Part shown: positions 14,982 through 23,171 of the stretch, piece after piece | Position numbering within the stretch: the first letter of the stretch is position 1 | How the letters are laid out: each line of letters begins with the position of its first letter | NCBI GenBank assembly: GCA_035315065.1 | Contig: DATFYM010000054.1 | Span: 1 to 35,338, forward strand | DNA: 35,338 nucleotides | Origin: DATFYM01 sp035315065 | Lineage (GTDB): Bacteria; Acidobacteriota; Terriglobia; UBA7540 | Direction: 5' to 3' | Notes under the pieces: model-generated | Databases searched by the model: none | The model's input: the letters and a program-made list of their open reading frames with translations, nothing else | Told to the model about the DNA's origin: nothing | Translations under genes and position numbers: made by a program

Positions 14982-17541
14982 GCCCGATCTTCACCACCAC
15001 CAGGGTCATGTCGTCGTGCTGCGGCGCGCCCGCGGCAAACGCGTCGGCGCCGGCCATCAAGCGGGTGATGATTTCCGCGGCGCCGAGCTGGCGGCACTCC
15101 TGAGCGGTCTTGATAAACCGCTCCTCACCCCACTCGTCTCCCTCCGCGGTCATGGCCTCGCTGACGCCGTCCGTGAACGCGACCAGCACGTCGCCGGGCT
15201 CGAGGTCGCAGTGCGCCTGCTGGTAGCGTGCCTGCTTCAGAAGTCCCACCACCGGACCGCCAGCTTCCAGCCTAATCACCTTGTCCCCGCGCAAGATCAT
15301 GGGCGGATTATGCCCGGCATTCACGTACTCAAGCCGGCGCTGGACGAGGTGATACTCGCCGTAGAAAAACGTCGCGTAGCGGTTGGCGGCTGAAGCCTCG
15401 TGGACCAGGAGGTTAATGTTGTGCATCAGGGCGGCAAGGTCGTGGACGCCGGCGATCGACTGGCCGCGCAGCGACGCCTGCAGGCTGGCCATGAGCAAGG
15501 CCGCGGAGATGCCCTTGCCGGAGACGTCACCGATGGCGATACCCAGCGTGTCGCGGGCGCCGGTGACGAAGTCATAGTAGTCGCCGCCCACGGCCTGAGC
15601 CGGCCGGCAACGTCCGCAATAGTCGATGCCGGCAATCGGCGGGTAGTCCTGCGGAAACAGCCGCTCCTGCACTTCGCGGGCGATCTCGATCTCGCGGTTC
15701 AGCCTCTCCCGCTGCGCCACCTCGATCGCCATGGCGGCCAGCAATTGGCTGTTCTCCAGCGCCAGGCCTGTCTGGGTGGCCACCGACTGGAGAAGCTGCA
15801 AGTCGGTGCGGGAATAAGGCTCTTCTGAGAGTTTGGGGCCGAGGACCATCACCCCCAGAAGTTGCTCCCGTCCCGCCATCGGCAGCAGCAGTTGCGCGTC
15901 GAGCTTCTTCAACCGGTCCCGCTCGTCCGTGGTGGCGTGGCGCAGCCAGGACCGCGGGTCGTCCAGGTAGACCACCGCCGGACGGTTGGTGCTGCGCAGG
16001 TGTTCGATGGTCTTCGCTTCCGCGGGCAGGCACGACTCCGGCGGCGGGCTGCCGCCCACTGTTTGGGCGACACAGTAGCGGCCGTTCGACTCCAGCAGCA
16101 CGGCAGCATGCGGCACGTGAAGCGTCTCGGATACCCGCTGGGTGACGGTATCGAGCAGCGGCTGCGTCTCCACAAACTTCCGCGCCTCTTCGCTCAGTTC
16201 GCTCAGCACTTGTTCGGCACTGTAGGCCTCGCGGAAGAAGCGGCGGTCCGTCCAGGCCCGCAGGCGATCCGTTCCGCGTCGGGTCAAGAGCACCACCGCC
16301 AAGCCCGCGGCGATGGTCGCAATTTTCTGGGGACGATTGGAGTGCCCTCCCAGCAGAAGGGCGGCGGCGGTGAGCGTCACCAAAGCCGTCGCCAGGAACT
16401 GGAGCACCCGAATCCCACTTCTGGCCAGCGCGTATTGAAGTCCTTGCCGGAGCGCTACCCGAACCTCCATGGCGCGGTGCACGACGATGACGTAGGCGAG
16501 GGTGACAGGGAAGAGAGTGAGCGCCAGCAGCGCGGTGATCACCGCCCAATCAGGCAAGTCGCGGAAGGGGTCAGTGTTACGGACAATACTGATAAGAGCG
16601 ACGATGAATGACGGCGTGAGGCTGACGCCGGCGCCAAGCCAGAGAATTCCCAGGCGACGGCGCGCGTCTGGTGTGGAGGCGGTCCCGCTCTTGCGGCCCA
16701 GCAGGAAGAAGAAGGCGCCGATCGCCAGCATGCCGACGATTCTTTCCGGCGTATATATGCCGAAAAGCAACGGGCGCATCCAAGCAATGGCGTCAAAGCT
16801 GAGTTCTCGGCCCAGCACGAACGCCAGATACAGGATCACCCATAAGATCTGCGGCACAATCAGAACCCACTTGAGCCAGGGAAGCTTGCGATCCTCCGGG
16901 GCGCGTTCGGGAAAGTAAATCCCGAACAAGAGCATCCAGATGGGCCAGGTGTTGCCTGCCACTGAGCTCCAGACCAGGAAGGCGCCGCGACCGAACCCCT
17001 CCCAATCCGGCGGCCCCACCACAAACGCCGAAAGACTAATCAGAAGGCCAAGCAGCAGCCACGCCAGTGGGTCCGACGGACGCACGGCAGCGACCCAGAA
17101 CCCCAGGCAGAGGCAGAAGAGTGGGAAGGCTATTTCTATGGCAAGCGTAACGAGCCACTGGGCGAGCGTTGGTGGAGCCCCTCGATCCGGCGCCAGCTTG
17201 ATCGAGGTCCGAAGGCGTGTGCCGTCCGGACGCCTGACCACGACCGGCAATGACTCGCCCGGGTGCAAGCGAGAGACTGCGCGCCGCAGAACGCTTTCGC
17301 TAGTGAACGGTTGCCCGTCAACCTCCTCCAGCACGTCGCCCCAGTGGATGCCGGCCTTGGTCGCCTCCGGCTGGATACCGGAGATTGCGCGCATGCGGAA
17401 GCCAAACTCCATGGGCTCTCGCGCCCGCTCCGTCCCGAAGCGAAGGTTGTTGATGACGGCTACTGAGGAGCCGATCTGGCACGCGGCGGTCACGGCGAAG
17501 ACCGCCAGCAGCAGAGCATAATTACGATAGATTTGAGCCAT
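14950..17541 (-). CDS. Membrane PDZ-GAF-SpoIIE serine phosphatase (RsbU type)
   Basis: An 863-residue signalling protein. One membrane helix at 10-30 is followed by a periplasmic PDZ-like domain at about 45-115 (FGFRMRAISGIQPEATKAGI, GDVLEEVDGQPF). Then come about eight membrane segments (~130-400), a GAF domain (~440-590, QPLLDTVTQRVSETLHVPHA) and a PP2C/SpoIIE phosphatase domain from ~620. The metal-binding acids are in GGDYYDF and GDVSGKG, then AGHNPPMIL and FTDGVSEA. Such proteins dephosphorylate an anti-anti-sigma factor in a partner-switching cascade; the PDZ and membrane parts suggest that the signal comes from the envelope. No anti-sigma or STAS gene lies next to it. The ORF ends inside the heptamer element (GLRESGVGSRD). 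Confidence 0.85.
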   Translation of the reverse strand: MAQIYRNYALLLAVFAVTAACQIGSSVAVINNLRFGTERAREPMEFGFRMRAISGIQPEATKAGIHWGDVLEEVDGQPFTSESVLRRAVSRLHPGESLPVVVRRPDGTRLRTSIKLAPDRGAPPTLAQWLVTLAIEIAFPLFCLCLGFWVAAVRPSDPLAWLLLGLLISLSAFVVGPPDWEGFGRGAFLVWSSVAGNTWPIWMLLFGIYFPERAPEDRKLPWLKWVLIVPQILWVILYLAFVLGRELSFDAIAWMRPLLFGIYTPERIVGMLAIGAFFFLLGRKSGTASTPDARRRLGILWLGAGVSLTPSFIVALISIVRNTDPFRDLPDWAVITALLALTLFPVTLAYVIVVHRAMEVRVALRQGLQYALARSGIRVLQFLATALVTLTAAALLLGGHSNRPQKIATIAAGLAVVLLTRRGTDRLRAWTDRRFFREAYSAEQVLSELSEEARKFVETQPLLDTVTQRVSETLHVPHAAVLLESNGRYCVAQTVGGSPPPESCLPAEAKTIEHLRSTNRPAVVYLDDPRSWLRHATTDERDRLKKLDAQLLLPMAGREQLLGVMVLGPKLSEEPYSRTDLQLLQSVATQTGLALENSQLLAAMAIEVAQRERLNREIEIAREVQERLFPQDYPPIAGIDYCGRCRPAQAVGGDYYDFVTGARDTLGIAIGDVSGKGISAALLMASLQASLRGQSIAGVHDLAALMHNINLLVHEASAANRYATFFYGEYHLVQRRLEYVNAGHNPPMILRGDKVIRLEAGGPVVGLLKQARYQQAHCDLEPGDVLVAFTDGVSEAMTAEGDEWGEERFIKTAQECRQLGAAEIITRLMAGADAFAAGAPQHDDMTLVVVKIGLRESGVGSRD

Positions 17542-17640
17542 GATTGGTTTGTAGGGCCCGGCATTGCGCCCGCAGACGTGTTCTCCGGTTCATCGAGCCG
17601 CACTATCGTACCAGAATTCCAAGGTCGGGCGGGAGCCCAG

Positions 17641-17735
17641 AGTAGCTCACGGCTCTCAGCCATCAGCCGTAAGCTCTCAGCAAGAAAGCCCGGTTCTCTT
17701 GCTGACCGCTGATGGCTGAAAGCTGAGAGCTACTC
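17641..17735. repeat. Heptamer hairpin (words CTCTCAG / CCATCAG)
   Basis: Left arm: CTCTCAG, CCATCAG, CCGTAAG, CTCTCAG. Right arm: ACCGCTG, ATGGCTG, AAAGCTG, AGAGCTA. The outermost AGTAGCT and AGCTACT pair. The loop, CAAGAAAGCCCGGTTCTCTTG, is itself a short hairpin with the AAGAAAGC - CCGGTTCTCTT theme. Confidence 0.8.
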
Positions 17736-17776
17736 CGCGCCAAACGCAAAGGGCCAACGTTTTTTCGGAATGTGGC

Positions 17777-17811
17777 TTTACATCACCACATATGTGGTAG
17801 ACAATTACCAC
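17777..17811 (+). promoter_or_regulatory. Promoter with two overlapping palindromic operators; message probably leaderless
   Basis: TTTACA (17777-17782) and GACAAT (17800-17805) are 17 nt apart, so transcription should start at about 17812, the first base of the GTG start codon. ACCACATATGTGGT (17785-17798) is a perfect palindrome in the spacer. GTGGTA (17794-17799) and TACCAC (17806-17811) are perfect inverted repeats that enclose the -10 box. Any protein bound here would block RNA polymerase. Confidence 0.65.
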
Positions 17812-18366
17812 GTGCTGAACCTTCACTCCAAGACGCGCCAGCGGCTGCTGCGGTATTACTTTACAAACCCGGCAGCGCGCCACCATGTGCGGGACCTGGC
17901 GCAGCGGCTCGACGTGGATCCGTCCAATCTTTCAAAGGAGCTCCGGCATCTCGAAGGCGAGGGTCTCTTCACTTCGGAAACGAGTGGGCGGCAGAAGTAT
18001 CTTCGTCTCAACCGAAAGTACCCGCTCTTTGCTGAAGTCCGGCGCATCGTGGAAAAAACCATCGGGACCGCTCCCCTGCTGGCAGAAACCCTCCGGCGCA
18101 TTGACGGAATCGAGGAGGCCTATCTTTACGGCTCGTTTGCTCGGAACCAGCAGGATGTCGCGAGCGACATCGATATCATCGTGATTGGTCACCCGAAAGG
18201 CCCTATCCTCGCAGAGGCTATCCGTACCCTTGAGCGCCAACTTGGCCGCGAGATAAACTACACGGTGCTGACACGGAAGGAATTCGATTCGCGCCGAGCC
18301 CGCAAGGATGCTTTTCTAGAGGATATCTGGCACAATGAGCGGTTCTCACTAGTTGGCCCCGCATGA
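17812..18366 (+). CDS. Winged-helix / nucleotidyltransferase (MNT-type) fusion protein
   Basis: A 184-residue protein, counted from the GTG at 17812. Residues 5-75 form a winged-helix domain (VRDLAQRLDVDPSNLSKELR is the recognition helix region). Residues 95-160 form a DNA-polymerase-beta-like nucleotidyltransferase: GSFARN (107-112) followed by D119 and D121 in ASDIDIIVIG. In MNT/HEPN toxin-antitoxin modules the MNT enzyme modifies the HEPN toxin; no HEPN gene is beside this one. The DNA-binding domain and the palindromes in its own promoter suggest autoregulation. A longer frame starts at the ATG at 17770, but the promoter overlaps it, so I prefer GTG 17812. Its end overlaps the catalase fragment, as if inserted into or fused against that gene. 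Confidence 0.75.
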   Translation: MLNLHSKTRQRLLRYYFTNPAARHHVRDLAQRLDVDPSNLSKELRHLEGEGLFTSETSGRQKYLRLNRKYPLFAEVRRIVEKTIGTAPLLAETLRRIDGIEEAYLYGSFARNQQDVASDIDIIVIGHPKGPILAEAIRTLERQLGREINYTVLTRKEFDSRRARKDAFLEDIWHNERFSLVGPA

Positions 18367-18973
18367 AGAAGTCGGCGAGCTAACCCTGGACCGCAATCCG
18401 GAGAACTATTTTGCCGAAGTCGAGCAGGCTGCGTTCGAACCTCGGAACATCGTCCCCGGTATGGGCTTTTCTCCGGACAAGATGCTGCAAGGCCGCCTGA
18501 TTTCCTATCCGGACGCGCACCGCTATCGTCTGGGCGTCAACTATGACTCCCTGCCGGTCAACAAGCCGCAGTGCCCGTTTGCCACCTACAACCGGGACGG
18601 CGCCATGAGGTTCGACGGCAACGGCGGCGCCTCGGCGAACTACGAGCCGAACAGCTTCGGCGGCCCAACCGAAGACGCTGCCTATCGCGAGCGCCCTAGG
18701 ATGATCAGCGGCACGGTAGACCGCCACAATCACCGCGACGAGGCCGACTACTATACCCAACCCGGCAACCTGTTCCGCCTCATGCCGAAGGATGCGCAAC
18801 AGCGCCTCATCAGCAACATCGTCGGCAGCCTGGGACAGGTTCCCAAGCGTATTCAGGAGTTGCAGGTGACACACTTCTACAAAGCCGACCCGGCTTACGG
18901 AGAAGGCGTCGCCAAGGGTCTGGGACTCGATACCAGCCAGCTTCTCCAGGAACCCGAACTAGTCGCCAGATAA
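18353..18973 (+). pseudogene. Catalase, 5'-truncated (C-terminal ~40%)
   Basis: The frame matches the C-terminal part of monofunctional haem catalases from the HEEVGELTLDRNPENYFAEV stretch onwards, with GRLISYPDAHRYRLG containing the proximal haem Arg and Tyr. About 280 N-terminal residues, including the catalytic His and Asn, are missing. The only start is a TTG (18353) inside the preceding nucleotidyltransferase gene, so the piece cannot make an active enzyme. The similarity begins within a few bases of the end of that gene, marking a recombination junction near 18355-18365. The rest of the frame has no stops, so the event may be recent. Confidence 0.8.
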
Positions 18974-19014
18974 CGTCGGCGCTGGCTCCCAAAGGACGGC
19001 GACAATGCAAGTGG

Positions 19015-19113
19015 GACTCAGGGTTCGGGATTTGAGGTTCGGGGTTCGCAGAACAAATCCCCGAACCCCAATCTTCCTCTGCGAATCCCGAGCCCCGATC
19101 CCGAACCCCGCCC
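19015..19113. repeat. Heptamer hairpin (words GGTTCGG / TTCGGGG)
   Basis: Left arm: CTCAGGG, TTCGGGA, TTTGAGG, TTCGGGG, TTCGCAG. Right arm: CTGCGAA, TCCCGAG, CCCCGAT, CCCGAAC, CCCGCCC. Words and the CCTCTGCGAA at the inner edge are shared with 9241-9371. Confidence 0.8.
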
Positions 19114-19117
19114 AAAA

Positions 19118-19954
19118 CTAAGGGTGGCGCGGATGCTTGGAAGTCCACCATTCAGGTAGAATGGCTGGGACGTGTATCTTTCTCAAAATGGGTCCCCACT
19201 CTGGTCGAAACTCGGTTAGGATGTTACGAATCGCAACGCCTTCGAGGCCTCGCAGCGCGCGCCGCCCCGCATGAGCAACATCGTTATATTCGTCCGGCAG
19301 AATGGCCATTCCAACGAAGCCGCCTGCCGCAGCGCCAGCGAAGTTAGAAAACGCGAATGTGTTTCTTCCCGAATCGGTCTTATCGACAAAGGTAAAAGCA
19401 ACGGCACGAAATGTTCGAACCAGGACGTTCTTGCTGCCGGACGGAACGTAGCGAGGATCTTCGTGCAACGCAATCTGAGCTAGGAGCTGCACCGTTCCAG
19501 TCGATGTGCTCGTTGCGGTCTGCTCTCCATACCATCTCCCGAAAGCTCCCCCGCCGTCTTTCCACTCGCGCGGATAACGGGGCGGCGGATGCAACATGAG
19601 GATACCTGCTCCGAATACGGGGAGAATGAAATCCTGCGGACCAAGAGTTTGATGGGCGCGAATCTGAAACTTGTCTCCCGCCGTGAGGCGCTTATGGCTT
19701 ATGGTCGGAGGAAGAATGGCAATGACGCCGGAACCGCGTGCACTCGCAGCCGGCGCTTGCTCTGAAGACGGAGAAGTCTGCGGATTCTGAGATTGCGCTG
19801 AGGTCTGAGGTTTCGGAGCGTCAGGTAACTGGGCTGGCGCAGCAGGCTCTTGCCCAACAGCCGTTGAAGCAAGTACCAACGACGCGAAAACTGCTTCTGC
19901 CCAGTGCACGGAACTCCCCCCTCGCGAAATCGGATCGGCCTTCGTCGCCGACAT
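19118..19954 (-). CDS. Secreted hypothetical protein, acidobacterial type
   Basis: A 278-residue protein with an N-terminal signal sequence (a hydrophobic run ending ASTAVGQ), a Pro/Gln/Ser-rich linker of about 45 residues, and a globular domain of unknown function. Recognisable stretches are PRYPREWKDGGGAFGRWYGE, then LAQIALHEDPRYVPSGSKNV, and NTFAFSNFAGAAAGGFVGMA. I have the impression of a family common in Acidobacteria, often near outer-membrane genes, but can assign no function. The start could also be the ATG at 20011, 19 codons upstream. It is divergent from blaI, with which it shares a ~170-bp intergenic region, so both may answer to BlaI. Confidence 0.65.
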   Translation of the reverse strand: MSATKADPISRGGSSVHWAEAVFASLVLASTAVGQEPAAPAQLPDAPKPQTSAQSQNPQTSPSSEQAPAASARGSGVIAILPPTISHKRLTAGDKFQIRAHQTLGPQDFILPVFGAGILMLHPPPRYPREWKDGGGAFGRWYGEQTATSTSTGTVQLLAQIALHEDPRYVPSGSKNVLVRTFRAVAFTFVDKTDSGRNTFAFSNFAGAAAGGFVGMAILPDEYNDVAHAGRRALRGLEGVAIRNILTEFRPEWGPILRKIHVPAILPEWWTSKHPRHP

Positions 19955-20084
19955 TGACTTGCGAGTTCTCCCCGAGGTCGAGACACCACGGGAACCCCTA
20001 CAGTTTACCATTCCCAGAAGGGCCGCTCGCCGCCAGGTTAGTGCCGTCGCCGACCACTCGGCTTAGACCCCGAATGTTTTCTTC

Positions 20085-20113
20085 TTGACATACGAATTCG
20101 TTAGTACTATTCT
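20085..20113 (+). promoter_or_regulatory. blaI promoter with palindromic operators, nearly leaderless
   Basis: TTGACA (20085-20090) and TATTCT (20108-20113) have 17-nt spacing. Transcription would begin at about 20120, only ~4 nt before the blaI ATG. The spacer contains two perfect palindromes, ACGAATTCGT (20092-20101) and TAGTACTA (20102-20109), which are plausible BlaI operators for self-repression. Confidence 0.65.
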
Positions 20114-20123
20114 TTTCGTGTCT

Positions 20124-20510
20124 ATGAGACCCAAGAGCCCAACCCTCACACCCCAGGAACTCGAGATCATGAAGATCGTGTGGCAACTCGGGAGCGTGAC
20201 GGTGCGCGATGTCTACGAGGCCCTGCTCGTCGAGCGCAGGATCGCTTACACCACGGTGATGACCATGATGAAGATTCTGGAGGAGAAAGGCCACCTGAAG
20301 AAAAGGCGCCAGGACCGCGCCTACGTCTACCATGCAGCCCAGCCCCAGAACACGGTGATCCGGGGCATGATCCGCGAGTTCGTGGACCGCGTCTTCAACG
20401 GCTCGGCGGAGCCCTTACTGCTGCATTTGGTGAGGGACCGCCGCATTCGGGAGAAAGACCTGGAGAAAATCGCCCGCATGATCCAGGAAGAAACGACCGG
20501 TAGACGGTAG
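20124..20510 (+). CDS. BlaI/MecI-family transcriptional repressor
   Basis: A 128-residue winged-helix repressor. LTPQELEIMKIVWQLGSVTV opens the domain, VRDVYEALLVERRIAYTTVM is the recognition region, and the C-terminal helices carry the dimer interface. BlaI-type proteins repress their own operon until a BlaR-type membrane protease signals. I use the ATG at 20124; the frame opens at 20085, but that start lies inside the promoter. The stop (20508-20510) is immediately followed by the M56 sensor gene, the normal operon. Family targets include beta-lactamase genes, though in this phylum BlaI is often linked to copper, efflux or ADOP permease genes; no such target is adjacent. Confidence 0.88.
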   Translation: MRPKSPTLTPQELEIMKIVWQLGSVTVRDVYEALLVERRIAYTTVMTMMKILEEKGHLKKRRQDRAYVYHAAQPQNTVIRGMIREFVDRVFNGSAEPLLLHLVRDRRIREKDLEKIARMIQEETTGRR

Positions 20511-20528
20511 ATGACCCAGGAGGTCACG

Positions 20529-22754
20529 ATGGTCACGATGTCGCCGTTATGGTTTAATAACCTGCTCGCCGCGAGCGCCCAAATAGCCTTGCTGGTGGTA
20601 GTGGCGGCGCTTCTGCCGGGGGCCTTCCGCCTGCGACAGCCTCGCGTCTTGCTCGGTTATTGGACCGCGCTCCTGGCAGCCTGCCTCCTGCTGCCTCTAT
20701 TGGAGCCGTGGCGCACGGTGCCGCAACCGCCCGCCGGCGCAGCGGTGACTTTTCGGACCGGAACAATCAGGGTTTTGACCGCGGCTGCCCCGCCGGCGAA
20801 GCATTGGACCTTTCCGATCTACCAAGTCGTTGCCCTCGCGCTCCTGGCCGGGATCGTGGTGCGGCTGATCGGCCTTGGCATAGGCTTGCTCAGGCTACGT
20901 CAGTATCGGCGCACGGCCCTGCCGCTGACACCGCTTCCCGACGCGATAAAAGAGACGCAGGCGCGGACTCGGACGCGCGCCGGCTTCTGCCTTTCGAAGG
21001 CGGTCGACTCCCCGGTCACTTTCGGGCTGGTTCGTCCCGTCATCCTGATGCCAGAGCGCTTCCTGGATTTCGAGGCTGCTCAGCAGGCCACCATCGCCTG
21101 TCACGAGTTGGTACACGTACGCCGTCACCACTGGGCGCAGCACCTGGCGGAAGAATTCCTCCGCGCCGGGTTCTGGTTCCACCCGGCAATTATCTGGTTG
21201 ATCGCCCGCATCCGGGTGGCGCGGGAGCAGGTAGTGGACCTGGAAGTCCTCGAACTCACCGGCGCGCGCCGGTGCTATCTCGAAGCGCTGCTCGAAATCG
21301 CCGCCGGTCGCAACCTCGCAAGAGCGACGCAAGCAATACCGGCGCCACCGTTTCTGGTCGAAAACCAATTAGCTGAGCGCGTAGCGCTGATGCTGAAGGA
21401 GGTCCCCATGTCGAGAACACGATTGATTGCATCCTTGACAGCCATGCTGGGTTGCGTCGCCATGATAGGGGCGCTTGCCGTGTCTTCGTTCCCCCTCAAA
21501 GCTCTGCCGCGTGAATCCGTGATGAGCGACGGTGTAAGCGCGCAGGGCTCGCGCCCCCAATCCCACGAGGCGGGCACCACGACGAAGCCCTGCTTCAGTT
21601 CTGACCCTGATTGCCCCAAGGGTGGCGTGATCGGCGGCGTAGTGGGAGGGGTCCCGGGCGGAGTTGTTGGTGGCATCGTGGGCGGCGTCATCACTGGCGT
21701 TCCTGGCGGCGTGTCAGGGGGAATTCCTGGCGGGGTCAGTGGCGGAGTGCCTGGCGAAGTCCCCGTCGAATCTGTTGGCGGTGACGACGCTCCGGCTCCG
21801 AAGCTGGAGCACGCGGTTCCGCCGGAGTATCCGCCTCTGGCGAAAATGGCTCGGATCCAAGGCGACGTGGTCCTCGAGGTGACCATCGATGAGGACGGCA
21901 CAGTCACAAACCTCGAAGTGGAAGACGGCCACCCGTTACTGGTTAAAGCGGCGATGGATGCCGTGCGCCAGTGGAAGTATTCGAAGCCGGCGGTGGCGCC
22001 CATGCACTTCGAGGTGACGGTCCACTTCGAGCTTCCCAAAGAAGCGAAAGGCGAATCGACGCGGCCGGGCGCTGACAAGGAGGCATACGAAACCTATCTG
22101 CGTGTCCTTCGGGACGAAAAAGCATCGGCACAGTGGCCCGCAGCTAAGGAAGCATACGAAAACTACCTGCTCGCCCTTCTTCGGGCCGAACAAGCTCCTC
22201 CATTGAAACTGGTCAAGTCCGTCGGTCCTGTCTACCCACCGGAAGCGAAAGAGAAGCACATTCAAGGCAACGTGGTGCTAAGCGTCACGGTCGACAAAAC
22301 CGGCAAGGTTTCCAACCTCGAGGTTCTCAGCGGGCCCGAACAACTGGTCAAGTCGGCCCTCGATGCCGTCAAGCAATGGGAGTACGAGCCGCCCGCCCAG
22401 GCGCCGGTGTTGACCACGGTTACGGTCAATTTCACCCTGAGTGATTCCGGAGCGCAGAGGGAAGGAATCTACCGCGTTGGGGGCGACGTCATCGCGCCGA
22501 AAGCCATCTTCAAACCCGAGCCGCCTTACACCAAAGCGGCTCGCAAAGATAAAATCACAGGTTCGGTCGAGCTCTCTCTCGTGATTGACGCGGAGGGCAA
22601 CGTCACCGAGGCGCGGGTGGTGAAAGCGCTGGATCCAGGCTTGGATCAGAGCGCCCTCCGTACTGTTCGCACCTGGAAGTTCCAGCCAGCCACACGCAAT
22701 GGAAAGCCGGTGCCTGTACGTGTGACGGTGGAGACCGAGTTCAAGCTTTTCTAA
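20529..22754 (+). CDS. BlaR1-type M56 metallopeptidase with three TonB C-terminal domains
   Basis: A 741-residue membrane sensor. Transmembrane segments at about 10-32, 40-60 and 100-122 precede the M56 zinc site HELVH (192-196). After a further hydrophobic segment near 305-325 comes a Gly-Val-rich linker (about residues 360-415, repeats of GGV, GGVPGG, GGVSGG). Three TonB_C-like domains follow, each with the pattern 'P-P-Y-x-x-A-x-G-x-V-x-L-x-V ... V-x-x-W-x-Y/F': GDVVLEVTIDEDG, GNVVLSVTVDKTG, GSVELSLVIDAEG. The usual penicillin-binding sensor domain is absent, replaced by these. The ATG at 20529 is chosen because AGGAGGT lies 5 nt upstream; an in-frame ATG at 20511 abuts the blaI stop. The protease probably cleaves BlaI. 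Confidence 0.85.
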   Translation: MVTMSPLWFNNLLAASAQIALLVVVAALLPGAFRLRQPRVLLGYWTALLAACLLLPLLEPWRTVPQPPAGAAVTFRTGTIRVLTAAAPPAKHWTFPIYQVVALALLAGIVVRLIGLGIGLLRLRQYRRTALPLTPLPDAIKETQARTRTRAGFCLSKAVDSPVTFGLVRPVILMPERFLDFEAAQQATIACHELVHVRRHHWAQHLAEEFLRAGFWFHPAIIWLIARIRVAREQVVDLEVLELTGARRCYLEALLEIAAGRNLARATQAIPAPPFLVENQLAERVALMLKEVPMSRTRLIASLTAMLGCVAMIGALAVSSFPLKALPRESVMSDGVSAQGSRPQSHEAGTTTKPCFSSDPDCPKGGVIGGVVGGVPGGVVGGIVGGVITGVPGGVSGGIPGGVSGGVPGEVPVESVGGDDAPAPKLEHAVPPEYPPLAKMARIQGDVVLEVTIDEDGTVTNLEVEDGHPLLVKAAMDAVRQWKYSKPAVAPMHFEVTVHFELPKEAKGESTRPGADKEAYETYLRVLRDEKASAQWPAAKEAYENYLLALLRAEQAPPLKLVKSVGPVYPPEAKEKHIQGNVVLSVTVDKTGKVSNLEVLSGPEQLVKSALDAVKQWEYEPPAQAPVLTTVTVNFTLSDSGAQREGIYRVGGDVIAPKAIFKPEPPYTKAARKDKITGSVELSLVIDAEGNVTEARVVKALDPGLDQSALRTVRTWKFQPATRNGKPVPVRVTVETEFKLF

Positions 22755-23058
22755 GCGTAGGCCCGCGGCGACTCAGGCAGCACGCCCTCCTACGTTCTGG
22801 ACTCCGATTGTAAGTTGGCTTGCAGGAAAACGGCTGCCGGCCAGACAGACAGTATTGGCATCGCGCACCATCCTGCAGAGCGGGACCGAACTGCGCGGGA
22901 CAGTTCTTCCGTAACGATCATTACGGCCGCTTGCCTAGAATTTGCAATGCCTCGCCGCGCCCGAGCGACAATTGCTCGCTCAATTCAACCAGTGCCTCCA
23001 GTTCTTCCCTTTCAGATTCCTGCAAAAGGCTGACAGCCATCCCACCTTAATAATCCTC
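22755..23058. other. Intergenic stretch with a possible small minus-strand frame
   Basis: No terminator or large gene is evident. A 39-codon minus-strand frame (22921-23040) is listed separately. A second frame overlapping its stop (ATG at about 22925) starts MIVTEELSRAV, which looks like the start of a small antitoxin, but it decays within 25 codons. Confidence 0.4.
22921..23040 (-). CDS. Very small acidic protein or antitoxin remnant
   Basis: A 39-codon frame from ATG 23040 reads MAVSLLQESEREELEALVEL and then SEQLSLGRGEALQILGKRP. Its composition (amphipathic, Glu/Leu-rich, ending in a short turn) looks protein-like, but no ribosome-binding site stands out and I do not recognise a family. 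It may be the remnant of a small antitoxin. Confidence 0.3.
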   Translation of the reverse strand: MAVSLLQESEREELEALVELSEQLSLGRGEALQILGKRP

Positions 23059-23087
23059 TTGACAAATACTTATTGATAACATAGAAT
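23059..23087 (+). promoter_or_regulatory. Consensus sigma-70 promoter upstream of the 'GPRTPEGKA' gene
   Basis: TTGACA (23059-23064) and TAGAAT (23082-23087) with a 17-nt A/T-rich spacer: the best promoter in the window. It leaves a leader of about 78 nt before the start codon at 23172. Confidence 0.75.
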
Positions 23088-23171
23088 ACTGACTTGGAGG
23101 TGCTTCAAATCCGCCCGCAGGCCCATGGCTTGAGGCAAGTTCCAACCGCTGGGCGACGGATAAGGAGGTTC

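Noticed and set aside
18380..18874. Minus-strand frame of 164 codons opposite the catalase fragment
   Set aside because: Its product has no recognisable pattern, while the plus-strand frame matches catalase throughout.
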